64,000 nt of DNA from an uncultured Alphaproteobacteria bacterium (lineage in GTDB: Bacteria > Pseudomonadota > Alphaproteobacteria > HIMB59 > GCA-002718135). Of this stretch, positions 9,319 to 17,362 are shown piece after piece (the first letter of the stretch is position 1; every line of letters starts with the position of its first letter). The DNA lies in contig CACFOQ010000003.1 in NCBI GenBank assembly GCA_902567855.1, forward strand, positions 62,001 to 126,000. The letters run 5' to 3'. The notes below the pieces were generated by a model. That model did no database searches. It was not told where the DNA came from and saw only the letters and a list, made by a program, of their open reading frames with translations. Both the position numbers and the translations under genes were made by a program.

Positions 9319-9650
9319 AAATAAAAAACTTAAAAACTAAAGCAAAAATAGGAATTAGCTCTAAAGAGAGAACAAAATTTCAAACATTGCTAATTACTTG
9401 CCGTTTTAAATATTCAATAATTAAAAAAGAAAAAATTGATGACATTAAATATCTAAAAGATTATTCTTCTATAGTTAAGTTTTTAAAAGAATTTGTCCAA
9501 AAATCTAAATATAAAAGCATAGAACGATTAACTTTTGAATGTGCTAATATTCTAGAAAAGAAATATAAATTAAAAAAAGTATTTATAAAAGTTAACAAAG
9601 TTGAAGTAGCAAAACGATATGGATGTGAGTCAATAAGTGTCTCAAAATAA
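9306..9650 (+). CDS. folB: Dihydroneopterin aldolase family protein
   Basis: 114 aa, the usual size for FolB, which removes glycolaldehyde from dihydroneopterin. The T-fold pattern is recognisable: KTKAKIGISSKER near the N-terminus, an acidic/tyrosine DYSSIVKFLKEFV middle, the helix ERLTFECANILEKKY and a KVFIKVNKVEVAKRYG strand. It is more divergent than folP and folK. It lies between them with 13-14-nt overlaps on each side, which supports the folate role. Confidence 0.83.
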   Translation: MFEVEIKNLKTKAKIGISSKERTKFQTLLITCRFKYSIIKKEKIDDIKYLKDYSSIVKFLKEFVQKSKYKSIERLTFECANILEKKYKLKKVFIKVNKVEVAKRYGCESISVSK

Positions 9651-10149
9651 GGTTTTTCTCGCACTTGGCTCAAATGTAGGAAATTGGAAAGTTAATTTTA
9701 ATTCTTGTCTAATGGAATTAAAAAAAATCTCCAAACTAAAAGCCATTGCAAATATTTATGTTTCAAAACCTTATGGCTATAAAAAACAAAATGATTTTTA
9801 TAATACAGTTGTTGAAGTGAAAACACGCAACAATCCATTTCAATTAATGAACCAAATTAAAATAATTGAAAAAAAACTTCACAAAAACAAAATATTGATC
9901 AATGGACCAAGGCGAATAGATATTGATATTATCTTTTTTAATTCCTTAAATATTTCTTATAAAAAATTAATTATTCCACACCCAAGAGTTAGTGAAAGAG
10001 ATTTTGTCTTATTGCCTTTGTTTGATATTGATCCTTTTTTTAAACATCCACAATCTAAAAAATCTATAAAAGCATTAACGACTGCACTAAAAACGACTTA
10101 TATCAAAAAAAGTATTAGGCAGCCGAAAGAGATGTTTGTAATTCATTAA
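9637..10149 (+). CDS. folK: 2-amino-4-hydroxy-6-hydroxymethyldihydropteridine pyrophosphokinase
   Basis: HPPK transfers pyrophosphate from ATP to the pterin just before DHPS. 170 aa with the family hallmarks ALGSNVGNW at residues 9-17, DFYNTVVEV, the catalytic segment GPRRIDIDIIFF and the substrate loop IPHPRVSERDFVLLPL. The start is a GTG inside folB (GTGTCTCAAAAT). It ends convergently with the TrpF-like gene, overlapping its 3' end by about 35 nt, so the last residues of both proteins share DNA. Confidence 0.94.
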   Translation: MSQNKVFLALGSNVGNWKVNFNSCLMELKKISKLKAIANIYVSKPYGYKKQNDFYNTVVEVKTRNNPFQLMNQIKIIEKKLHKNKILINGPRRIDIDIIFFNSLNISYKKLIIPHPRVSERDFVLLPLFDIDPFFKHPQSKKSIKALTTALKTTYIKKSIRQPKEMFVIH

Positions 10150-10762
10150 GTTTTAATAAAGATATATCATTATTTTCATCTTTAAGACTTCTTGAGACAT
10201 CTAATCCATTTGGTGAAGCTACCTTTACTATATTCTTAGCATTATTATTATTAATGCCGCCCCCAATAAATACAGGAATATTGAATGTCTTTAAAAATTG
10301 AATGTGATCTAAACAATCATTTAGCGGATATGTAATTATTTCATTATCTGTATAAACATTTAAATCATAATAATAAATATCAGTTAATGAGTGAATATCG
10401 CTAAGATAGTTTTTATCAAATTTTTTTGGATTAATAGCAATGCCTACTTTTAATTTTTTAAAAATAGATTTAAGTGATAACAAATCCTCTTTAGGAAAAA
10501 AATATGAACACGAAATAGTTTTAGGTTTAGTAAAATCTATTTGAGTAATTAATTCTTTAAGTGTTTGATGGCGTGTTAATAGAACTGACTCAATTTTATA
10601 ATAGTCACATTCTTCAATTAAATTTTTAATTTCTTCATCATTACATGTATTGGGACCAGGAAGGTTATTACTAGCGAAACCCAATAATTTCACATTATTT
10701 TCTGCAGCAATTTTTATTGATGAGACAGAAGTAATGCCGCAAATTTTTAAATTAATGTTCAT
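10115..10762 (-). CDS. TrpF-like (phosphoribosylanthranilate isomerase family) protein
   Basis: About 215 aa TIM-barrel protein. The N-terminal KICGIT with its catalytic-type Cys and the C-terminal phosphate-binding elements FIGGGINNNNAKNIV and PNGLDVSRSLKD match the TrpF family, and an Asp (YYYDLN) occupies the region of the second catalytic residue. However, the SPRxV motif that follows the first strand in TrpF (GFxxxxxSPR) is replaced by GFASNNLPGPNTC, so the anthranilate-contacting Arg is not evident. No other trp genes are adjacent. I used the ATG at 10762; an upstream TTG is less likely. It may be a divergent TrpF or a paralogue with another sugar-phosphate substrate. Confidence 0.68.
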   Translation of the reverse strand: MNINLKICGITSVSSIKIAAENNVKLLGFASNNLPGPNTCNDEEIKNLIEECDYYKIESVLLTRHQTLKELITQIDFTKPKTISCSYFFPKEDLLSLKSIFKKLKVGIAINPKKFDKNYLSDIHSLTDIYYYDLNVYTDNEIITYPLNDCLDHIQFLKTFNIPVFIGGGINNNNAKNIVKVASPNGLDVSRSLKDENNDISLLKLNELQTSLSAA

Positions 10763-10853
10763 ACTTACTAATATAGCAGATTTTGCCAAAAATTATTCAA
10801 GATTTAAATTATTTTTCTACATTCAATGTGTATTTTGATGTTAAATAGAACTA

Positions 10854-11255
10854 ATGATTTCAGAAAATTTTAATAAGTTATTTGAGGCTGCAAAAAAAGT
10901 CCGAGAAAGTGCACACGTCCCATATTCAAATTTTAAAGTTGGTGCTGCTTTATTGGTAGAAAATGACGCTATCGTTGTTGGGTGTAATGTTGAAAATGCC
11001 GCTTATCCTCAATCACAGTGCGCTGAAGCTAGTGCTATTGGAAATTTAGTTAGTCAGGGATTTTCTAAAATTAAAGAAGTAGTTGTAATAGGTTCAGGAT
11101 CTTTATTATGCTCACCTTGTGGTGGCTGTAGACAACGTTTAAGAGAATTTGCATCATTAGAAACACCAATTCATATGTGTAATAGTGACGGTCATTTAAA
11201 AACTTCTACACTTAAAGAATTATTGCCTGACTCTTTTGGTCCAGAAAATTTATAA
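10854..11255 (+). CDS. cdd: Cytidine deaminase
   Basis: Zinc enzyme of 133 aa (homotetramer type) that deaminates cytidine and deoxycytidine. Seen: VPYSNFKVGAALL, the first zinc/catalytic motif CAEASAIGNL (C-A-E) and the second zinc motif CSPCGGCRQRL (PCxxC). It begins a nucleoside-salvage operon: its stop abuts the PNP gene, which overlaps deoA, followed directly by an O-methyltransferase. Confidence 0.95.
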   Translation: MISENFNKLFEAAKKVRESAHVPYSNFKVGAALLVENDAIVVGCNVENAAYPQSQCAEASAIGNLVSQGFSKIKEVVVIGSGSLLCSPCGGCRQRLREFASLETPIHMCNSDGHLKTSTLKELLPDSFGPENL

Positions 11256-12085
11256 TGCATAACTCCGCTAAAATATTTTTAGAAAAAACAAATAATATTA
11301 ATCCAGACATAGCTGTTATTTTAGGAAGCGGTCTAACTAATTTTTTTGAAGATAAAAATATTATCAACTCAATTTCTTATGAAGACCTTCCAGATTTTCC
11401 AAAACCTACTGTTAAAGGTCACGCTGGTAAACTCGTTATAGGAAAAATTAGTGAAATGAATATTGTTTGTATGTATGGGCGCTCTCATATTTATGAAGGT
11501 CACGAACCACAAAGTTTAGCAAAACCCATTAGGGTATTGAAAGATATTGGATGTAAGTTATTAATTGTTACAAACGCTGCAGGAAGCCTTGATCAAAATA
11601 TGCCTGCTGGAAGTTTAATGGCCATTACTGATCATATTAATTGGAGTGGATTTAATCCTTTAATTGGTATTAATGCTGATGCTTATGGACCGCGCTTTAA
11701 TGATATGAGTGATGGCTATCATAAAAAGTATAGAGACCAATTAATTAAAACAGCAAACAAAATAGATCAAAAGGTATATGAAGGAATTTACTGTATGTAT
11801 TCTGGACCAAATTTTGAAACACCTGCTGAAATCAATGCTCTTAAAGTTATTGGAGGAAATGCAGTAGGAATGTCAACTATTCCAGAAGTCTTAGTGGCTA
11901 ATCATTGTGGTCTTCCAGTGATTGCGATTAGTGTAATTACAAATTTAGCAGCAGGAATGAATAAAACCAAACTAAGCCACCAAGAAACATTAGAAAATGC
12001 TGCACTAGCAGAAAACAATATAATAAATCTTATTAAAAACTTTATTCACGATGTAAAATTAGATGATTCCTCAGGAAATAATTAG
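11255..12085 (+). CDS. punA: Purine-nucleoside phosphorylase (trimeric, inosine/guanosine type)
   Basis: 276 aa; splits purine nucleosides with phosphate. Family signatures: AVILGSGLTNF phosphate loop, KGHAGKLVIG, YGRSHIYEGHEPQSL, TNAAGSLDQNMPAGSLM, the purine-site stretch YSGPNFETPAEINAL and GMSTIPEVLVANHCGLPV, with the base-contacting Asn in SVITNLAAGM. Shares one base with the cdd stop and overlaps deoA by 23 nt. Confidence 0.94.
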   Translation: MHNSAKIFLEKTNNINPDIAVILGSGLTNFFEDKNIINSISYEDLPDFPKPTVKGHAGKLVIGKISEMNIVCMYGRSHIYEGHEPQSLAKPIRVLKDIGCKLLIVTNAAGSLDQNMPAGSLMAITDHINWSGFNPLIGINADAYGPRFNDMSDGYHKKYRDQLIKTANKIDQKVYEGIYCMYSGPNFETPAEINALKVIGGNAVGMSTIPEVLVANHCGLPVIAISVITNLAAGMNKTKLSHQETLENAALAENNIINLIKNFIHDVKLDDSSGNN

Positions 12086-13376
12086 AAAAAAAAGAGAAGG
12101 CCATTCTTTAACAGAAGAAGAAATTAAATTTTTTGTTAATGGTCTAACGGACAAATCATTTTCCGATATACAGATTGCAGCTATGAGCATGGCAATCTTT
12201 TTAAATGATATGTCATCCGAAGAAACTGTATGGATGACGCATGCTATGAAAAATTCAGGCGATACTTTAGAGTGGGAAAAAATAGTAGATAGTGATTTAG
12301 TTTGTGATAAACATTCTACTGGAGGTGTTGGAGATAAAACAAGTCTTTTGTTAGCACCAATTTTAGCTGCCTGTGATTTATTTGTCCCTATGATTTCTGG
12401 AAGAGGACTTGGGCATACCGGAGGGACACTTGATAAGTTTGATGCAATACCAGGATATAATACTCAGCCAGATATTGAAACTTTTAAAAAAGTTGTCAGG
12501 GAAGTTGGGTGTGCAATTATTGGACAAACTTCCAACTTAGCTCCTGCTGATAAAAAATTATATTCTATAAGAGATGTTGTTGGGACGGTGGAGTCACTTC
12601 CACTTATCACCTCATCTATTTTGTCAAAAAAAATTGCATCCGGAGTTACATCTTTAGTTTTAGATGTAAAAGTAGGCAATGGAGCATTTAATTCTACAAT
12701 ACAAATTGCAGAAAAATTAGCAAAATCCTTAGTGAATGTTGCCAAAGGTGCTGATCTAAAGTGTGAAGCTCTTATTACTGATATGAATCAAGTTTTAGGA
12801 AAAAGTGCCGGTCACTCCTTAGAGGTTATTGAATGTATTGAATATTTAACAACAACAAAAAGAGACAAGAGACTAGAAATTATTACCAATGATTTAGCAT
12901 CTTCCCTTTTAATGATGATAAAAAATATTTCAAAAGAAGAAGCTTTAAAAAAAATAAATTCAGTTTTAGATAATGGATTAGCTGCAGAAAAATTTGAAAA
13001 AATGGTTCATGCATTAGGGGGTAGCAATTCTTTTTTAAGCACATATGAAAAACAATTAGCCGGCAATTCTTATTCTGAAGATATTTTTTTAAATAAAAGC
13101 GGCTGGATTAAAGAAATAGATACACGAAAACTTGGCTTAACCCTTATTCAGCTTGGGGGAGGAAGAAAAAAAGTAGATGATAAAATAAATTATCAAGTAG
13201 GTTATAATAATATTTTAGGAATAGGTGAGTATGTTGAAGAAAAAAAACCTGTATTAAAAGTTTTTGCTGATACTGAAGACTCTTTTAAACAAATTAAAGA
13301 TCAAATTATCAACTCTTTTGTTTTAACGAATCAAGAAGTAAAAAAACCTAAAAATATATATCAAGTGATAAATTAA
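12063..13376 (+). CDS. deoA: Thymidine phosphorylase
   Basis: 437 aa, normal length. Converts thymidine plus phosphate to thymine and deoxyribose 1-phosphate. N-terminal helical domain (MIPQEIIRKKREGHSLTEEE), then the phosphate/substrate motif DKHSTGGVGDKTSLLL, SGRGLGHTGGTLDKFDAIPG, the signature YSIRDVVGTVESLPLI and KVGNGAF. The start lies inside punA. In this strand cluster with cdd and punA it completes a salvage route that yields free bases and sugar phosphates. Confidence 0.95.
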   Translation: MIPQEIIRKKREGHSLTEEEIKFFVNGLTDKSFSDIQIAAMSMAIFLNDMSSEETVWMTHAMKNSGDTLEWEKIVDSDLVCDKHSTGGVGDKTSLLLAPILAACDLFVPMISGRGLGHTGGTLDKFDAIPGYNTQPDIETFKKVVREVGCAIIGQTSNLAPADKKLYSIRDVVGTVESLPLITSSILSKKIASGVTSLVLDVKVGNGAFNSTIQIAEKLAKSLVNVAKGADLKCEALITDMNQVLGKSAGHSLEVIECIEYLTTTKRDKRLEIITNDLASSLLMMIKNISKEEALKKINSVLDNGLAAEKFEKMVHALGGSNSFLSTYEKQLAGNSYSEDIFLNKSGWIKEIDTRKLGLTLIQLGGGRKKVDDKINYQVGYNNILGIGEYVEEKKPVLKVFADTEDSFKQIKDQIINSFVLTNQEVKKPKNIYQVIN

Positions 13377-14033
13377 ATGAGTACACAAATAGAAATAGAT
13401 AAAAAGCTTACAAAATATTTACAAGAGATAGGATATAGATCTGATAAGATAATTGATGAATTAGTTGCTGAAACACTTGCATTAGGAAATGTTGCACGTA
13501 TGCAAATTGCTCCGGAGCAAGGCCAATTTCTCGAAATCATTGTCAAAATTTCTCAAGCTAAAAATTGTTTAGAAATAGGAAGGTTTACTGGGTTAAGTTC
13601 TTTATGCATTGCAAAAGGTCTTCCTGAAAATGGGAAGTTGGTTGCCATAGATAATTCAGATGAATTTCTTTTAATGGCTGAGAAGTATTGGAAAATGGCA
13701 GAGGTAGATTCCAAAATAGAATCTATTATTGCTGATGGGGTAGAGGCAATGCAAAGTATGATTGACCGCAAGCATTTTTTTGATTTTATATTTATTGATG
13801 CTGATAAAAATAACTATCCTCACTACTATGAACTATCATTACAACTACTTAGTCCAAACGGAATTATCATTATAGATAACATGTTATGGCATGGTGATGT
13901 AGCTGATGATAAAAAACAAGATACGCAAACCAATACAATCAGAGAACTTAATCTAAAAATACAAAAAGATGACAGAATAAATTACTCACTTTTACCTTTA
14001 TCTGACGGTCTGTCTTTTATTCAAAAAAAATAG
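13377..14033 (+). CDS. SAM-dependent O-methyltransferase, CCoAOMT-like family
   Basis: 218 aa class I methyltransferase. Visible: the MQIAPEQGQFLEIIVK region typical of the family, the SAM-binding motif CLEIGRFTGLSSLCIAKGLP, acidic LVAIDNSDEF, the metal-binding type strand FDFIFIDADKNNYPHYYE and IIIDNMLWHGDVAD. The acceptor (often a catechol-like phenolic) cannot be deduced. It follows deoA with no gap, so it is cotranscribed with nucleoside salvage genes, but a functional link is not apparent. Confidence 0.88.
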   Translation: MSTQIEIDKKLTKYLQEIGYRSDKIIDELVAETLALGNVARMQIAPEQGQFLEIIVKISQAKNCLEIGRFTGLSSLCIAKGLPENGKLVAIDNSDEFLLMAEKYWKMAEVDSKIESIIADGVEAMQSMIDRKHFFDFIFIDADKNNYPHYYELSLQLLSPNGIIIIDNMLWHGDVADDKKQDTQTNTIRELNLKIQKDDRINYSLLPLSDGLSFIQKK

Positions 14034-14041
14034 TTCATCGT

Positions 14042-14070
14042 CTTGAAAATTATATAAAAACTCCCACATT
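14042..14070 (+). promoter_or_regulatory. Sigma-32 (RpoH) type promoter of hsp20
   Basis: CTTGAAA at 14042-14048 and CCCACATT at 14063-14070, 14 nt apart, match the RpoH consensus (CTTGAAA, 13-15 nt, CCCCATNT) at all but one or two positions. The predicted transcript would begin near 14077, exactly at the base of the first hairpin of the 5' leader. The cognate sigma factor is encoded at 3071-3892. Confidence 0.8.
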
Positions 14071-14076
14071 AGTAAT

Positions 14077-14133
14077 GTTGGTATGCCATTATGGGTGCTA
14101 ACAAATTAACTTGCTTATAAAGGAGTTTTTATG
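14077..14133 (+). promoter_or_regulatory. ROSE-like RNA thermometer in the hsp20 leader
   Basis: The leader folds into two hairpins. Hairpin I pairs 14077-14087 with 14093-14102 around the loop ATTAT. Hairpin II pairs TTGCT (14111-14115) with AGGAG (14121-14125), the Shine-Dalgarno sequence, leaving a G opposite G in the middle. A UUGCU strand facing the ribosome-binding site with an unpaired G is the hallmark of ROSE thermometers that control small heat-shock genes in Alphaproteobacteria. The folding is by eye. Confidence 0.72.
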
Positions 14134-14568
14134 ACTAGAAACCTATCCGTATGGAATTCGCTAAGACCATTTTCAGTAGGATTTGACTCTATTTTTGAAG
14201 AGTTTGATCGTATGTTAGAATCTACTGAGCGATATAATTCTAACTACCCACCTTATAACATTCGTAAAATAAATGAGAATGATTATAAAATTGAAGTTGC
14301 CCTTGCTGGTTATAGCAAAGACGACATAGAGTTAGAATTAAAAGACAGCACATTGACTGTTCGCAATAAACAAAAAGAAAAAGTTGTTAATGATGATTCT
14401 AATGGAGTAATCCATAAAGGAATTTCCACAAGACAATTTGAGCGAGCATTTACAATATCTGAAGATATTAAAGTAAAAAATGCTGAACTACAAAATGGTC
14501 TCTTAAATATTGATTTAGAGCGTATTATTCCAGAAGAAAAAAAAGCACGATTAATTAACATTAGTTAA
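14131..14568 (+). CDS. Small heat-shock protein, Hsp20/IbpA family
   Basis: 145 aa holdase chaperone that binds unfolding proteins in the cytoplasm. The N-terminal arm has SVGFDSIFEEFDRML, typical of IbpA-type proteins; the alpha-crystallin domain runs from about residue 45 (PPYNIRKINENDYKIEVALAGYSKDDIELEL) to GLLNIDLER near 130, followed by a C-terminal ARLINIS (I-x-I) tail. AAGGAG lies seven nt before the ATG. Heat control appears two-fold: a sigma-32 promoter and a ROSE-like leader. A strong terminator follows at 14580. Confidence 0.95.
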   Translation: MTRNLSVWNSLRPFSVGFDSIFEEFDRMLESTERYNSNYPPYNIRKINENDYKIEVALAGYSKDDIELELKDSTLTVRNKQKEKVVNDDSNGVIHKGISTRQFERAFTISEDIKVKNAELQNGLLNIDLERIIPEEKKARLINIS

Positions 14569-14579
14569 TTACATGGATA

Positions 14580-14604
14580 GGGGCCTTGAAGGCCCCTTTT
14601 TTTT
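14580..14604 (+). terminator. Intrinsic terminator after hsp20
   Basis: GGGGCC-TTGAA-GGCCCC hairpin followed by eight T residues, immediately downstream of the hsp20 stop codon. Confidence 0.9.
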
Positions 14605-14620
14605 ATTTATATAAAGCTAA

Positions 14621-15685
14621 ATGTTTTTTCGATTAATTATTATCATTTTTTTTTATTCGAGTTCTCTCTATTCATTAACCTTAGAAAAATTTAATGTTGA
14701 TCTAAGCTATCCCTGGGGAATGACGTGGGTGGATTCAACCAAGCTTTTGATTACACAAAAAAAATCTGCAGAAATAGTTTTAATTGACCTTACAAAAAAC
14801 ACATCAACAATTATTGATCATCAAATTCCTGTAGCGGCCTTTGGACAAGGTGGATTGCTTGATATTATAAGTGAAGGTAATGATATTTGGATTTCCTGCT
14901 CAATTTTAAAAGAACGCCATCTGACAACAGCTATATTTAAATCTAGATTAGAAAATAATACTTTAGTTGATTCAAAATTAATTTTTGAAGCTGAACCATA
15001 TTTTATGAATGCTAAACATTTTGGATCAAGATTAGTTCTAAAAGATGATTATCTATTTGCTAGTATTGGTGAGAGAGGTGAAGGGATGATTGCGCAAGAT
15101 CCAAGCAACGCTATAGGAAGTATTATTCGTATTCACAAAGATGGAAATCCTCCAAGTGATAATCCCTACGTTGAAAATTCCAATTGGTTACCAGAAGTGT
15201 TTCAAGTAGGAGTTCGAAATCCGCAAGGAATGAGCTTAGACCCTTTAACTAACACAGTGTATATTTCTAATCATGGTCCAAAGGGGGGAGATTTTATAGG
15301 TCCTGTTTTAAAAGGTACAAATTATGGATGGAAGCGAGTTGCTTGGGGTGGAACAAATTATTCAGGAACGAAAGTTGGAGATGGTAATGCATGGGAACCG
15401 GGGTTACTTAAACCAGATTATATCTGGGTTCCTTCTATTGGTGTAGGAGGTATAAAATTTTATGAAGGTGATTTATTTCCTGAATGGCAAAACTCCTTAT
15501 TAGTTGGTTCTTTAAAATTTAAATATTTATCTATTTTACACAGATCAGAAGATGGCTTTACAGAGGAAGAAATTATTTTTAAAAATAAAATTGGCCGAAT
15601 AAGGGATATTGAAATTAATCAAAAAGGAGAAATATTTTTATTAGCTGACGAACCTAAAACTAGTTTATATAAACTTACGCCTTAA
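14621..15685 (+). CDS. Exported PQQ-dependent sugar dehydrogenase-like protein (GSDH/YliI family)
   Basis: 354 aa with an N-terminal signal peptide (FRLIIIIFFYSSSLYSL) followed by a six-bladed beta-propeller. Family motifs: YPWGMTWVDSTKLLITQ, the GQGGLLDI loop, HFGSRLVLKDDYLFASIGERG, IGSIIRIHKDGNPPSDNPY, VRNPQGMSLDP, SNHGPKGGDF and NYGWKRVAWG. Such proteins oxidise aldose sugars in the periplasm using PQQ. No PQQ synthesis genes are in the window, so the cofactor may be scavenged. The next gene begins five bases after its stop. Confidence 0.88.
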   Translation: MFFRLIIIIFFYSSSLYSLTLEKFNVDLSYPWGMTWVDSTKLLITQKKSAEIVLIDLTKNTSTIIDHQIPVAAFGQGGLLDIISEGNDIWISCSILKERHLTTAIFKSRLENNTLVDSKLIFEAEPYFMNAKHFGSRLVLKDDYLFASIGERGEGMIAQDPSNAIGSIIRIHKDGNPPSDNPYVENSNWLPEVFQVGVRNPQGMSLDPLTNTVYISNHGPKGGDFIGPVLKGTNYGWKRVAWGGTNYSGTKVGDGNAWEPGLLKPDYIWVPSIGVGGIKFYEGDLFPEWQNSLLVGSLKFKYLSILHRSEDGFTEEEIIFKNKIGRIRDIEINQKGEIFLLADEPKTSLYKLTP

Positions 15686-15690
15686 ATAAA

Positions 15691-16044
15691 ATGTGGTATT
15701 TATTGATTAAAACAATACTTACAGCAGTTGTTGTAGTTCTAGTTGCTGAAATAGCTAAAAGGTCATCGCTTCTGGCAGGATTACTTGTTTCTATTCCTCT
15801 TACATCTTTCTTAGCTTTAATGTGGTTGTACTTTGATACAAAGGATAATCAAAAAATAATTGATCTATCTAACGCAACATTTCTAATGATTATTCCTTCT
15901 TTGGCTTTTTTTATTTTTCTACCTATTTTAATAAAGCTTAATCTACCTTTTTTTCTATCTATGGCAGCCTCAGTTTTATTAACAGCTGGGTGTTATTGGC
16001 TTTATGTAACGATTTTAAGCAAATTGGGGTATGCTGGATTTTAG
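15691..16044 (+). CDS. DUF3147-like membrane protein
   Basis: 117 aa with about four hydrophobic segments. The pattern KTILTAVVVVLVAEIAKRSS, LAGLLVSIPLTSFLALMWLY, and DTKDNQKIIDLSN matches my memory of the DUF3147 family (inner-membrane, no established function). It starts five bases after the sugar-dehydrogenase-like gene, so is likely cotranscribed. No catalytic motif is visible. Confidence 0.75.
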   Translation: MWYLLIKTILTAVVVVLVAEIAKRSSLLAGLLVSIPLTSFLALMWLYFDTKDNQKIIDLSNATFLMIIPSLAFFIFLPILIKLNLPFFLSMAASVLLTAGCYWLYVTILSKLGYAGF

Positions 16045-16092
16045 TATTGTTATCTATAAAAATTACTGTTAATTTTCTTCTTTAAAAGTAAC

Positions 16093-16779
16093 ATGAAACT
16101 GCTGCTATTTATTTTATTTTTATTCTGTATGCCTTTGCAGGCACACCAACCAAAGTTAATTAATTATTCTCCAACAATTGATAATCCTCATGCTGTTATT
16201 TTTCCTGAAATATCAAAAGCTTATTACAGCAAACTAACTGGTCAGCCACATTATTATGTCATTAATAGCGAAGATGATTTTTTATTTTATACAAGTATCT
16301 TAAGTCCAAAAATTAATGAAGAGCCCTCGAGGTTTTCTCTAGAGGTTTCAGATGGAAATCAGAATATTGTTTATAAAGTTGATGGATCAAATTTTGAATG
16401 GACAGCCTGGTATGAACCTTATGCCCGTGATTGGTATTGGAAGGGACCAGAGATTGGTGTTGAAAGTGGAAAAGAATTTCAAACAAGTTTTACTATAGAC
16501 GCTGGCACCTATTACATAAAAGTTTTTAATGAAAATAATATAGGACATTATTCACTGGCTGTTGGTGAAGCAGAATTTTTTGGATCAAATTTATGGGAAC
16601 AAATATTAACATGGACACCTATTATTTTATATATCGGTCCATATATGGATATAGTTCATTGGCAAAAATTTGATATTAGAGCATTTATTCCACATATTGC
16701 ATTATTGGTTTTAATTTTTATAATTTATTTTTTAATAAAAAGAATATTTTTTAGAAAAAGAAGATACTTTGCCAGTTAA
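16093..16779 (+). CDS. Exported protein with C-terminal membrane anchor, function unknown
   Basis: 228 aa. It begins with a signal peptide (KLLLFILFLFCMPLQAHQ), has a soluble beta-rich region of about 160 residues with conserved-looking NPHAVIFPEISKAYY, WYEPYARDWYWKGPEIG and GTYYIKVFNENN, and ends with a membrane helix (IPHIALLVLIFIIYFLIKR) and a basic tail. I do not recognise the family. The HupE-like gene starts 11 nt before its end, and both proteins begin with His after signal cleavage; the pair could form a metal-handling unit, which is inference. Confidence 0.7.
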   Translation: MKLLLFILFLFCMPLQAHQPKLINYSPTIDNPHAVIFPEISKAYYSKLTGQPHYYVINSEDDFLFYTSILSPKINEEPSRFSLEVSDGNQNIVYKVDGSNFEWTAWYEPYARDWYWKGPEIGVESGKEFQTSFTIDAGTYYIKVFNENNIGHYSLAVGEAEFFGSNLWEQILTWTPIILYIGPYMDIVHWQKFDIRAFIPHIALLVLIFIIYFLIKRIFFRKRRYFAS

Positions 16780-17362
16780 AATTTTTTTATTTTTATTTTT
16801 ACTATCGTTTCCTGTAAACGCTCATACTTTCACTGGGATGATTGGTTTTTATGATGGACTCTCCCATCCTGTTTTAGGCATTGATCATTTTTTAGCCATG
16901 GTAAGTGTTGGTATTGTTAGTGCACAAATAGGCGGAAGAGCTATTTGGACGGTTCCTAGCACTTTTGTTGTCATGATGATTATTGGTGGAATATTAGGGA
17001 TGGTTGCAGAAATATTTTTATTAAATATTACTGAATTGTTTATTGTAATAGTTGAGATTGGAATTGTCTTATCAGTTATTCTACTTGGATTAGCAATCGC
17101 TATTGGAAGAAAATTATCGTTAACTATAATGATGTTTTTTGTCAGCATATTTGGATTATGTCATGGGGCAGCACACGGGATGGAAATGCCATGGGCAGCT
17201 AACCCAATACTTTTTGCACTTGGTTTTTCTTCAGGTACCGCAACTCTTCATTTATTTGGTGTCATTATAGGTAGTCTTTTAATTAAAAATAATTACTCAT
17301 TATTCCTATTGCGCTTTATTGGTATTGCTTCTGCTTGCTATGGAGCTTATCTTTTTATTTAG
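16769..17362 (+). CDS. HupE/UreJ family membrane protein
   Basis: 197 aa with a signal-like first helix (FLFLFLLSFPVNAHTF) and five to six further membrane helices. The family signature HPVLGIDHFLAMVSVGI (H-x4-DH) is present, as are CHGAAHGMEMP and GTATLHLFGVIIG. HupE/UreJ proteins import nickel or related metals for hydrogenase or urease. Neither enzyme is encoded here, so the metal and its user are unknown. The start is a TTG overlapping the previous gene by 11 nt; no other start fits the signal peptide. Confidence 0.85.
   Translation: MPVKIFLFLFLLSFPVNAHTFTGMIGFYDGLSHPVLGIDHFLAMVSVGIVSAQIGGRAIWTVPSTFVVMMIIGGILGMVAEIFLLNITELFIVIVEIGIVLSVILLGLAIAIGRKLSLTIMMFFVSIFGLCHGAAHGMEMPWAANPILFALGFSSGTATLHLFGVIIGSLLIKNNYSLFLLRFIGIASACYGAYLFI

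Noticed and set aside
14054-14132. An 11-nt perfect inverted repeat (ATAAAAACTCC / GGAGTTTTTAT) spanning the hsp20 ribosome-binding site
   Set aside because: The upstream arm lies in the spacer and -10 region of the sigma-32 promoter, so it would not be part of the mRNA. The ROSE-like hairpin is the better explanation of ribosome-binding-site masking.
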